Shown piece by piece: positions 57,339-64,000 of a DNA stretch of 64,000 bases. This DNA comes from Chelativorans intermedius. GTDB taxonomy: Bacteria > Pseudomonadota > Alphaproteobacteria > Rhizobiales > Rhizobiaceae. The number at the start of each line of letters is the position of its first letter. Position 1 is the first letter of the stretch. Location: assembly GCF_025398255.1 (NCBI RefSeq), contig NZ_JAODNW010000002.1:306102-370101 (forward strand). The letters are read 5' to 3'. The translations under genes were made by a program, and so were the position numbers. The notes beneath the pieces were generated by a model, which was not told the DNA's origin, did not search any database, and saw only the letters and a list, made by a program, of their open reading frames with translations.

Positions 57339-58406
57339 TCACGTCTCCACCACGGAGATCTTCGGCCCCTGCCGTCTTTCCTGCCTTGGCATGCCGATGG
57401 ATTCGCGCACCAGAAACCGGCAGGGCTCAAGCCGCGCCATGGGCGGGCCGGTCTCCCCGTCGATGCGCCGGAAAAGCCTCTCCATGGCATGGGCGGCAAT
57501 CCGCTCCACCGGCTGCACCACCGCGGCAATGGACGGCCACGTGACCTGCATCCACTCCGCATCGTCGAAGCCGATCAGGGAGATGTCGTCCGGGCAATGC
57601 CAGCCGCGCCGACGAAACTCGCTGAGCGCGACAAGCGTGCCCTTCAGGAAGAGCGAGAAGACCGCCGTCGGCCGCTCGCCGCGCGAGAAATAGTCGCGGA
57701 TGGCCCCTCTCAGCGGTTCGACACTGCTTTCGCTCAAAAGCACGTCGATGCGCATTTGCGGATCGAGCGCTTCGGCCGTGCGGCGAAACCCCTCCAGGCG
57801 GGCCCGCACACAGGCGCCCTGTTCGCCCAGCCCGATCACCAGAACATGGCGATGGCCGCGGTCTGCCAGTTCGCGCGCAACCTCGGCGCTCGCCGACAGG
57901 CTGTCGGCGGAGACCGTGTCGAAGGTCTTGTCGGAAAGCACGCGGTCGATCATCACGCCCGTCATGCCCTGGGCGCGCATCATCTCGCCGGCCGGTCCAT
58001 GCTCGTCGCGCACGGGCGCCAGCACCACGCCGGCAACCCGCCAATCCTCCATGCGGCGCAGGATCTCCGCCTCGCGCTCCTCCGATTCGCCGCTCGATGC
58101 GGCTACCAGCGTATAGCCGCGCCGCTCGGCAAGGCGTTCCAGATGGGTCACGATGGAGCCGAAGAACTCGCTTTCAAGCTCCGGCACGATGGCACCGATG
58201 ATGCGGCGCTTGGAACGCCTGAGATCGGAAGCCAGGGGATCCGCGCGATAGCCGAGCTGACGGACAGCCTCGAAGACGCGTTCGGCATTCTCCGCCTTGA
58301 CGGTGGGCACGCCGTGCATGACCTTCGAGACGGTCGCGGCCGACACGCCGGCACGCCGCGCCACATCGTGGATCGAGGGTCTTTTCGGCTGCGCGCCCTT
58401 CGCCAC
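57339..58406 (-). CDS. LacI-family transcriptional repressor of the sugar-importer operon
   Basis: Protein of 355 residues from GTG 58406, preceded by GGGGAGGAG. HTH at ~residues 12-32 (IHDVARRAGVSAATVSKVM). The effector domain is full length. A longer in-frame reading upstream would run through the operator repeats, so it was rejected. It probably represses both the sugar importer and the divergent 2-hydroxyacid dehydrogenase gene through the sites at 58450-58481. Confidence 0.88.
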   Translation of the reverse strand: MAKGAQPKRPSIHDVARRAGVSAATVSKVMHGVPTVKAENAERVFEAVRQLGYRADPLASDLRRSKRRIIGAIVPELESEFFGSIVTHLERLAERRGYTLVAASSGESEEREAEILRRMEDWRVAGVVLAPVRDEHGPAGEMMRAQGMTGVMIDRVLSDKTFDTVSADSLSASAEVARELADRGHRHVLVIGLGEQGACVRARLEGFRRTAEALDPQMRIDVLLSESSVEPLRGAIRDYFSRGERPTAVFSLFLKGTLVALSEFRRRGWHCPDDISLIGFDDAEWMQVTWPSIAAVVQPVERIAAHAMERLFRRIDGETGPPMARLEPCRFLVRESIGMPRQERRQGPKISVVET

Positions 58407-58449
58407 GAGTCTCCTCCCCACCTCGCGCCTCTCAGCTTGAAACTGACGA

Positions 58450-58481
58450 TAAATCGATTTCCCAATCTTGTAAATCGATTC
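58450..58481. promoter_or_regulatory. Tandem AAATCGATT operators between LacI and dehydrogenase genes
   Basis: AAATCGATTT (58451-58460, perfect palindrome) and AAATCGATTC (58472-58481) lie exactly 21 bp apart, which places them on the same face of the helix. They are the obvious operators for the divergent LacI-type repressor. A weak plus-strand promoter (TTGTAA at 58468, TAGCTT at 58490) overlaps the second copy. Confidence 0.65.
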
Positions 58482-58527
58482 ATTTCGGGTAGCTTTGCGT
58501 GTTGCCAAGGCGCGGGAGGAGGAGAGA

Positions 58528-59559
58528 ATGTCCCGGACGACAAGACCGCTGGTCATCAGCGCGCCCGAGCCGCGCACGCTGGAGCTCATCTTCCGGCCGG
58601 AGGCTTATGAGCGGCTGACGGAGAAATACGACATCCACGAAACCCGGGCCTGCGCCCTGGCAGACCTGCCGGATGACGTTCTGGGCAGGGCCCGCTACAT
58701 CATCGGGCAGCCGCCCATTGCGCGCGAAACGCTGGCACGCATGAAGAGCCTGCGCTGCATCTTCAATGTCGAAAGCAACCTCCTCGACAACATGCCCTAT
58801 GAGGTTCTTTTCCAGCGGGGCATCCATGTCGTGACCACCGGCCTCGTCTTTGCCGACCCGGTTGCGGAAATGGGGCTGGCGCTGGCGCTCAATCTTGCCC
58901 GCGGCATCGTCGATGCCGATCTCGATTTCCGCGAGGGTCGCGAGCTGTGGGGCGGCGACGGCAACCGGAAGGCCCGGCTTCTTTCAGGTTCCGAGATCGG
59001 AATCATCGGCTTTGGGGACCTCGGCAGAGCGCTCAATCGCCTGCTTTCGGGTTTCCGCGCGCGGATTCGCGTATTCGATCCCTGGCTGCCGCCCTCCATG
59101 TTGCATGAAGCCGGCGTTGAGCCTGCGTCGCTGGAAACGGTCTTGTCGAGCAGCGATTTCATCTTCGTTGTCGCCGCGGTGACAAGCGAGAATGAGGGCT
59201 TTCTCGATGCCCGGGCCTTCGCCTCCATGCGCGCGGGGGCGGCCTTCATCCTTCTGAGCCGCGCAGCGGTCGTGGATTTCGATGCGCTGATGGAGGCTGT
59301 CCGGCAAGGCCGCATCGTGGCGGCAAGCGACGTCTTCCCGCAGGAGCCGCTGCCCCGCAACCATCCCGTGCGTTCTCTGAAAGGGTTCCTGCGGTCCGCG
59401 CACAGGGCCGGTGCGCTCGACGTGGCCTTCAAGCGCATGGGTGACATGGTGCTGGAGGATATGGACCTTCTCGACCGCGGCCTGCCACCCATGCGCTGCA
59501 AACGGGCCGAGCGGGAGACCGTCACGCGCATGCGCTCGAAACCGGTGGACAGAAATTAG
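58528..59559 (+). CDS. D-isomer-specific 2-hydroxyacid dehydrogenase family protein
   Basis: Protein of 343 residues from ATG 58528 (site GGGAGGAGGAG). The NAD-binding motif IGIIGFGDLGRAL lies near residue 165. Catalytic residues are Arg in LLSRAAVVD, Glu in SDVFPQEPLP and His in LRSAHRAGALD. The usual N-x-ARG-x-x-VD reads LLSRAAVVD here, so Gly is replaced. Substrates of this branch (phosphoglycerate-like or hydroxypyruvate) are not resolved. It is divergent from the LacI gene and convergent with the L-idonate dehydrogenase-like gene; the 90-base gap has nothing notable. Confidence 0.85.
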   Translation: MSRTTRPLVISAPEPRTLELIFRPEAYERLTEKYDIHETRACALADLPDDVLGRARYIIGQPPIARETLARMKSLRCIFNVESNLLDNMPYEVLFQRGIHVVTTGLVFADPVAEMGLALALNLARGIVDADLDFREGRELWGGDGNRKARLLSGSEIGIIGFGDLGRALNRLLSGFRARIRVFDPWLPPSMLHEAGVEPASLETVLSSSDFIFVVAAVTSENEGFLDARAFASMRAGAAFILLSRAAVVDFDALMEAVRQGRIVAASDVFPQEPLPRNHPVRSLKGFLRSAHRAGALDVAFKRMGDMVLEDMDLLDRGLPPMRCKRAERETVTRMRSKPVDRN

Positions 59560-59649
59560 CGCCTGACCACGCAAATTTCCCCCATCCCGTGGCGTGCTTG
59601 CCGGATGCCAGTGTTCTCATGGGAGAGCAGCCGCCCGCGCCGGCGCGCT

Positions 59650-60696
59650 TCAGCCTCCCGCGAAGGTGAGTTGCACCTTTACGGCCCGGCTGCGGTCCGC
59701 AGCGCAGGCGAAGGCCTCCTGCGCTTCCTCCAGCGGGAAGCTTCTTGTGATGACCGGGCGCACGTCGATGGCCCGGCTGTCGATGAGGCGCACCGCCTCG
59801 GCAAACTCGGCATCGAAGCGATGCGTGCCAACCAGGCGGATCTCCTTGCCCACCAGCAGGTTGACGGGCAGGGGAAGATCGCCGGTCACGCCCACCTGCA
59901 CGATGGTGCCTTGCGGACGCACCGCCTCAATGGCGGTCTTGAGCGCGGGAGCGGCCGCCGAACATTCGAAGGCGACATCGAAGGTGCCCTTCTCCTCGCA
60001 ATAGGGGGCAAGCGCCTGCGCGCCTTGCGCGACGTTCACCGTCTTCGTCGCGCCCATGGCGCGCGCCACGGCAAGAGCCGCGTCCTGCAGATCGGTGGCG
60101 ACGATCTCCGCGGCGCCCGCATGGGCGGCGGCGGCAACCGTGAGCACGCCGATGGGGCCTGCTCCCGTTACCAGAACCCGCCTTCCCGCCAGCGTGCCGG
60201 CCTGGCCCACCGCATGCAGGCAAACCGCCAGGGGCTCGGCGACGGCCGCCTCGGCAAGGCTGGTCATGGGCCCGATCCTCTCGCACTGCGCGGCTTGTGC
60301 CACCAGAAGGTCGCGAAAGCCTCCCTGCTCATGGGGAAAGCGCAGGGCCGAGCCATAGAAGCGCATGGAAAGGCAGTGCTGGCGCAGGCCCGCGATGCAG
60401 TACCGGCATTGCCCGCAGGGCCGGCTGGGATTGAGCGCCACCCGGTCGCCGGGGGCAATCCCCTCGACCTCGGCCCCCACGGCCTCAACCGTGCCCGCCA
60501 CCTCGTGGCCGAGTATGATGGGCTCGCGCACCCTTATGGGGCCGAAACCGCCATCATGATAGTAATGCAGGTCGGAGCCGCAAATGCCGCCGGCGCCGAT
60601 GCGCACCAGGACTTCACCGGTCCCCGGCGCCATCACTTCCTGGCGTTCGATGCGGATATCGTGGGGGCCGTAGAGGCGGCAGACGCGCGTTTCCAT
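59650..60696 (-). CDS. Zinc-dependent alcohol dehydrogenase, L-idonate 5-dehydrogenase-like
   Basis: MDR-family protein of 348 residues. Catalytic zinc ligands are Cys in GGICGSD and His-Glu in LGHEVAG; the structural zinc is held by four Cys in PCGQCRYCIAGLRQHC. The cofactor motif GAGPIGVLTVAAA lies near 180. The IRVREPIILGHE and HYYHDGGFG segments fit L-idonate 5-dehydrogenase, which makes 5-ketogluconate. It lies 9 bases after the TRAP permease gene, so a sugar acid imported by TRAP is the likely substrate. Confidence 0.85.
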   Translation of the reverse strand: METRVCRLYGPHDIRIERQEVMAPGTGEVLVRIGAGGICGSDLHYYHDGGFGPIRVREPIILGHEVAGTVEAVGAEVEGIAPGDRVALNPSRPCGQCRYCIAGLRQHCLSMRFYGSALRFPHEQGGFRDLLVAQAAQCERIGPMTSLAEAAVAEPLAVCLHAVGQAGTLAGRRVLVTGAGPIGVLTVAAAAHAGAAEIVATDLQDAALAVARAMGATKTVNVAQGAQALAPYCEEKGTFDVAFECSAAAPALKTAIEAVRPQGTIVQVGVTGDLPLPVNLLVGKEIRLVGTHRFDAEFAEAVRLIDSRAIDVRPVITRSFPLEEAQEAFACAADRSRAVKVQLTFAGG

Positions 60697-60705
60697 GACA
60701 TTTCC

Positions 60706-61983
60706 TCAGTCGAACAGCAGGCCGGGCAGCCAGGTGGCCAGCGGCGGATAGTAGGATACCAGAAACAGGACCAGGATGTTGGTCAGCAGGAAGGGTGCGA
60801 TGGCCCGGACCACCTTGGCCAGCGGCAGCTTGGCAATGCCCGCACAGACGAAGAGGCAGACCCCCACCGGCGGCGTGGTGAGCCCGATCATCAGGTTCAG
60901 CACCGCAAAGGTGGCAAAATGCAGCGGATCGATACCAACACTCTGGGCAAGCGCAAGCAGCGGCACGAAGAGAACGATGAGCGCCGCAATCGTCTCCATG
61001 AACATGCCGATGAACAGAAGGAAGAGGTTGATGAGCAGGATCACGAGATACTTGTTCTCCGTCACCGAAAGCACCGCGCCGGCAATCGTCTGCGGGATGC
61101 GCTCGGAGACGAGAATCCAGCCGAAGACATTCGCAAAACCGACGAGCGCCAGGATGGCGGCGGAGGATACCGCGCTGTCGACCAGCACCTTCGGTACCGC
61201 CCGCAAGGGCAGGTCGCGATAGATGAAGGCGCCAACGATGAACGCATAGACGCTCGCCACCACCGCCGTCTCCGTGGGCGTCATCATGCCGGAAAGCAGT
61301 CCGCCGACGATCAGCGCCGTCATGGCAAGCGCCCAGAAGGCGCCAAGGAAGGCGCGGGCAAGCTCGCCCATGCCCTGCCAGGGCTGGCGGGGGAAGTTGC
61401 GGCGCACGGCGATGATGTAGGCCGTCACCATCATCGCAAGGCCGAGAAGGATGCCGGGCACCGCCCCGGCGATGAACATGCGCCCCACCGAGATGCCAGA
61501 AAGAGAGCCCACGATGATCATCGGCACGCTGGGCGGGATGATCGGCCCGACGGTGGAGGAGGCGGCCGTCACCGCGGCGGAAAAGTCGCCCGGATAGCCC
61601 GCCTTCTTCATCCCCGGGATCATCACCCCACCGATGGAGGCGGCATCGGCCACCGCCGTGCCCGAGATGCCGCCAAAAAGCATGGAGCCGGCAACATTGG
61701 AAAGGCCGAGCCCCCCGCGCAGCCAGCCCACCAGCGCATTGGCAAAGCGGATGATGCGCTCCGTGATGCCGCCATGATTCATCAGATTGCCGGCAAGAAT
61801 GAAGCCGGGGATCGACAGGAGCACGAAAACGTCGATGCCGGCATACATCTTCTGCGGCATGACGACGAGCGGAATGCCCGCGGCCAGCAGATAGCACATG
61901 GAGGCAAGCCCCAGTGTCACGGCCACGGGGATACCTGCTGCCAGACCGGCAATGAAGACGCCGATGAGAATGGCCAGGTTCAT
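60706..61983 (-). CDS. TRAP transporter large permease (DctM family)
   Basis: Membrane protein of 425 residues with about twelve helices and DctM hallmarks: SIPGFILAGNLMNHGGIT, GGISGTAVADAASIG and GLTTPPVGVCLFV. It carries out sodium-coupled import of an acidic ligand given by the DctP protein. The start at 61983 makes an ATGA overlap with the small permease gene. Confidence 0.92.
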   Translation of the reverse strand: MNLAILIGVFIAGLAAGIPVAVTLGLASMCYLLAAGIPLVVMPQKMYAGIDVFVLLSIPGFILAGNLMNHGGITERIIRFANALVGWLRGGLGLSNVAGSMLFGGISGTAVADAASIGGVMIPGMKKAGYPGDFSAAVTAASSTVGPIIPPSVPMIIVGSLSGISVGRMFIAGAVPGILLGLAMMVTAYIIAVRRNFPRQPWQGMGELARAFLGAFWALAMTALIVGGLLSGMMTPTETAVVASVYAFIVGAFIYRDLPLRAVPKVLVDSAVSSAAILALVGFANVFGWILVSERIPQTIAGAVLSVTENKYLVILLINLFLLFIGMFMETIAALIVLFVPLLALAQSVGIDPLHFATFAVLNLMIGLTTPPVGVCLFVCAGIAKLPLAKVVRAIAPFLLTNILVLFLVSYYPPLATWLPGLLFD

Positions 61984-62486
61984 TGCGGTGTTTCCAGGTC
62001 GGCGACAGGGCGCCCGTCGCTTGCCCCGCGCAGCATGGCGACGGCGCGAAGAAGCGCAAAGACCAGGAGCAAGACGAGCAGCACCAGCACGCTGGCGTGG
62101 ATGAAGCTCATCTTCCAGCCGAGCGCCGGCGAGGTCTGGAGATTGCCGATAACGGTAAAGTGCCAGGCCGGCAGGACAAGGGCCGCACACAGCGCCGCCG
62201 TGGCCAATGCCGAAACAAAGCGCAAGATCACGGGCAGCCGGCCGGGGAGGGACTCACAGATGATATCGACGTTCACGAGATCCCCCGAGCGATAGGAGAG
62301 GCCGGCCGCGAAGGCGGCGAGGTAGAGAAGGGCAAAGCGCGTCAGCTCCTCGGTCCAGACAGGAGAGCTGGCAAACACCGAGCGTCCCAGAACCTGCACC
62401 AGAACGGCAAGGATGAGGACCGCGAAGGAAAGACCGGCAGCCAGGCGGCAGAAGGTGACGAGGGCGGTGTGGACATGCTTGGCCAT
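61980..62486 (-). CDS. TRAP transporter small permease (DctQ family)
   Basis: Membrane protein of 168 residues with four helices and the DctQ pattern VLVQVLGRSVF then WTEELTRFALLYLAAFAAGL (WTEELTRF core). The ATG at 62486 was chosen for family length; a TTG start at 62534 would add 16 polar residues. No clear ribosome site is seen for either. It bridges DctP docking and the large permease. Confidence 0.87.
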   Translation of the reverse strand: MAKHVHTALVTFCRLAAGLSFAVLILAVLVQVLGRSVFASSPVWTEELTRFALLYLAAFAAGLSYRSGDLVNVDIICESLPGRLPVILRFVSALATAALCAALVLPAWHFTVIGNLQTSPALGWKMSFIHASVLVLLVLLLVFALLRAVAMLRGASDGRPVADLETPQ

Positions 62487-62610
62487 GGCGGCGACGGGCT
62501 CGTTTTGCGTTGGCGGTTTCCGGCCCGCATCCAACGGGGCCGAAGCCTCAAGCGTGGGGCAAGATCCGCGGACTTTGCAAGGGAAGAACCATCTTCCCGC
62601 CTCAAATTCG

Positions 62611-62641
62611 CGGGCGGCGCGGGAACGCCCCGCACCGCCCG
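62611..62641 (-). other. Intercistronic hairpin after DctP gene
   Basis: CGGGCGG-C-GCGGG and CCCGC-A-CCGCCCG form a 12-bp stem with one C/A mismatch and a 5-nt loop, 10 bases after the dctP-like stop. It lies in the 164-base gap before the small permease gene, and no U-run follows. Confidence 0.5.
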
Positions 62642-62650
62642 GTCCGCCCC

Positions 62651-63619
62651 CTAGTTGTCGAAGAGCTGCTCGACGATCGGCCGGATGTCCGCATTCACAT
62701 TGGCCAGAACAGCGTCCTTGGCCTTGGCGGCGAAGGCGTCCTTGTCCACCTCGACAAAGGTCATGCCCTTCTCCTGAAGCACCGTGGCCAGGCGCTCCTC
62801 GTCGGCCAGGAAGAGCGCGCGCTCATAGTCCTGGGCGCGGCGGGCCGCCTCCATCACCGCTTCGCGGTCCTCCTCGGAAAGCTTGTTCCACGTCAGCTCG
62901 GAAATGGTGAGGTAGATCCACGAGCGCACATGCTCGGTCAGGTTCACATGGCTTTGCACTTCGTTGAAATTGGCCGAGTGGATGAGCGCCAGCGGGTTCT
63001 CCTGCGCGTCGATGGTCCCGTTCTGGAGCGAGGTGAAGACCTCGGAGAAGGCCATCGGCGTCGGCTGCGCGCCCAGCGCCTTCCACACGTCCACGAAGAG
63101 CGGCACGTTGGGCACGCGCAGCTTCAGCCCGTCAAGCTCGTCGGGCGTGGTGATCGGCCGGTTTGAGGTCAGGTTGCGCGGTCCGCGCGCGAAATAGGCG
63201 ATGGGGCGAACCTGAGCCTTTTCGATGATCTGCCGCTCGATCCGGTCGCCGATTTCGCCGCCGGCCACCGCGTCCATGTCCTCAAGGCTCTTGTAAGCGT
63301 AGGGAACCGCCAGAAGAGCCGCCATCGGCGCCCAGTTCTGCAGGCTCTCGCCGGTGATCGTCATGTCCGCAGTGCCAAGCTGCATGCCGTTGATCAGGTC
63401 CATCTCCTTGCCCAGGGACTCGTTGGGATAGACCTCGACGGCGATGCGCCCGTCGGTCAGCGCCGCAAGCTCCTCGCCGAATTTCACCGCCGCCTTGTGC
63501 CAGGTGTTCTCCTCGTTGGCGAGATGCCCGAGCTTCAGCGTCACCTCCTGCGCAAGGGCAGAGCCGGTCAGCACCGCGCCGGCAAGCAGCGCTGCTGCAA
63601 TCCTAGAAAATGCTTTCAT
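62651..63619 (-). CDS. TRAP transporter substrate-binding protein (DctP family)
   Basis: Protein of 322 residues with a signal peptide (1-23, GSALAQ) and mature start VTLKLGHLANEENTWHKAA. The carboxylate-binding Arg is expected in LDGLKLRVPN, and the SLQNGTIDAQENPL block is typical of the family. It binds a sugar acid or other organic acid. The ATG follows AGGAGGAAACGTC. Only 11 bases separate it from an IS110 reading frame, so its native promoter may have been displaced. Confidence 0.9.
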   Translation of the reverse strand: MKAFSRIAAALLAGAVLTGSALAQEVTLKLGHLANEENTWHKAAVKFGEELAALTDGRIAVEVYPNESLGKEMDLINGMQLGTADMTITGESLQNWAPMAALLAVPYAYKSLEDMDAVAGGEIGDRIERQIIEKAQVRPIAYFARGPRNLTSNRPITTPDELDGLKLRVPNVPLFVDVWKALGAQPTPMAFSEVFTSLQNGTIDAQENPLALIHSANFNEVQSHVNLTEHVRSWIYLTISELTWNKLSEEDREAVMEAARRAQDYERALFLADEERLATVLQEKGMTFVEVDKDAFAAKAKDAVLANVNADIRPIVEQLFDN

Positions 63620-63630
63620 GACGTTTCCTC

Positions 63631-64000
63631 CTATGATGCTTGTCCAGCGGAAAGTGGTCTTTCCGCGAAGGTGTATGTTGTGAAGTCCTCGAAGACCCAC
63701 TTGTTTTTCAAGGTGTTGTAGATGATGCCGAGGAACTTCCTGGCGGTGGCGATGATCGCCTTGCCGCTGCCGCGCCGATCCTTGATGCGGCGATAGTAGG
63801 CGTTGAGATAGCCCGAGTAGCGGATCGCGATCAGGGTGCACTGGACCAGGGTGGTGCGCATCAGCTTGTTGCCGCGCTTGGTGATCCGGCCGCGGTTGTC
63901 GGTCTCGTTGGACTGGCTGACCCGGGGCACGATGCCGAGATAGGCGGCCAGCTTGTCGGCGCTCTCGAAGTCGTCCACCTTGCCGATGCCCGACAGGAAC
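63631..64000 (-). mobile_element. IS110-family transposase, C-terminal part (cut by window edge)
   Basis: The frame is open to the right edge; about 122 residues are visible. They contain the IS110 C-terminal (Transposase_20) domain: FLSGIGKVDDFESADKLAAYLGIVPR (SADKLAAYLG core), then GRITKRGNKLMRTTLVQ with the conserved serine-recombinase-like pattern missing a Ser before K, and YRRIKDRRGSGKAI. The last ~11 residues (AERPLSAGQAS) look like read-through of flanking DNA. They span a palindrome GCGGAAAG-N4-CTTTCCGC (63647-63666). The exact element end was not located. Confidence 0.85.

Overview
The window is GC-rich DNA from an alphaproteobacterium, most likely of the order Hyphomicrobiales (Rhizobiales). 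The evidence is strong third-position GC bias, long metabolic operons joined by 4-nt ATGA overlaps, and many ABC and TRAP importers with substrate-binding proteins. It is almost entirely a catabolic and transport region. No rRNA, tRNA, CRISPR array or prophage was seen.

Layout. (1) 1-9629, plus strand: end of a RidA gene, a FadB/FadJ-type fusion enzyme, a benzoate-CoA-ligase-family enzyme and a complete branched-chain-amino-acid-type ABC importer. A kynurenine-formamidase-like hydrolase lies on the minus strand. Together they look like uptake and CoA-dependent breakdown of an aromatic acid such as anthranilate. (2) 9695-18359: a polyamine or guanidino-compound operon (agmatinase family, PotD/A/B/C-like importer) read leftward. 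Its last gene, a nitrilase-family amidohydrolase, is broken, and a complete toxin-antitoxin pair occupies its catalytic middle. A LysR regulator and an aminotransferase that seems to start at AUC lie divergently. (3) 18411-24881: sugar-acid dehydratase, FGGY kinase, M42 peptidase and BtpA-family protein, with a divergent aldo/keto reductase. (4) 24826-38993: a 12-gene leftward operon headed by a LacI repressor. It combines a CUT1 sugar importer with a CoA-transferase, enoyl-CoA hydratase, aldehyde dehydrogenase, Gfo/Idh enzyme, SDR and two GMC oxidoreductases. Two matching palindromic operators precede it. (5) 39005-41811: a gene-poor stretch, a TerC-family membrane protein, an LprI-like protein and a decayed IS3-family transposase. 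(6) 41812-47087: a nucleobase-type uptake and deamination cluster with a good sigma-54 promoter. (7) 47602-48879: a RES-Xre toxin-antitoxin pair. (8) 48897-53267: an RND efflux pump and its adaptor. (9) 53624-62486 and 62651-63619: a Frc/Rbs-type sugar importer with an epimerase and LacI repressor, a divergent 2-hydroxyacid dehydrogenase, an L-idonate-dehydrogenase-like enzyme and a TRAP importer. (10) 63631-64000: the C-terminal part of an IS110-family transposase cut by the window edge.

Recurring logic: in five of the six importer operons, the gap after the binding-protein gene holds a strong GC-rich hairpin, one followed by a U-tract. This suggests post-transcriptional or attenuation control of the binding-protein to permease ratio. 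The best candidates for a little-described system are the LacI-headed operon (4), the toxin-antitoxin module inside the nitrilase gene (2) and the BtpA/M42/kinase/dehydratase operon (3).
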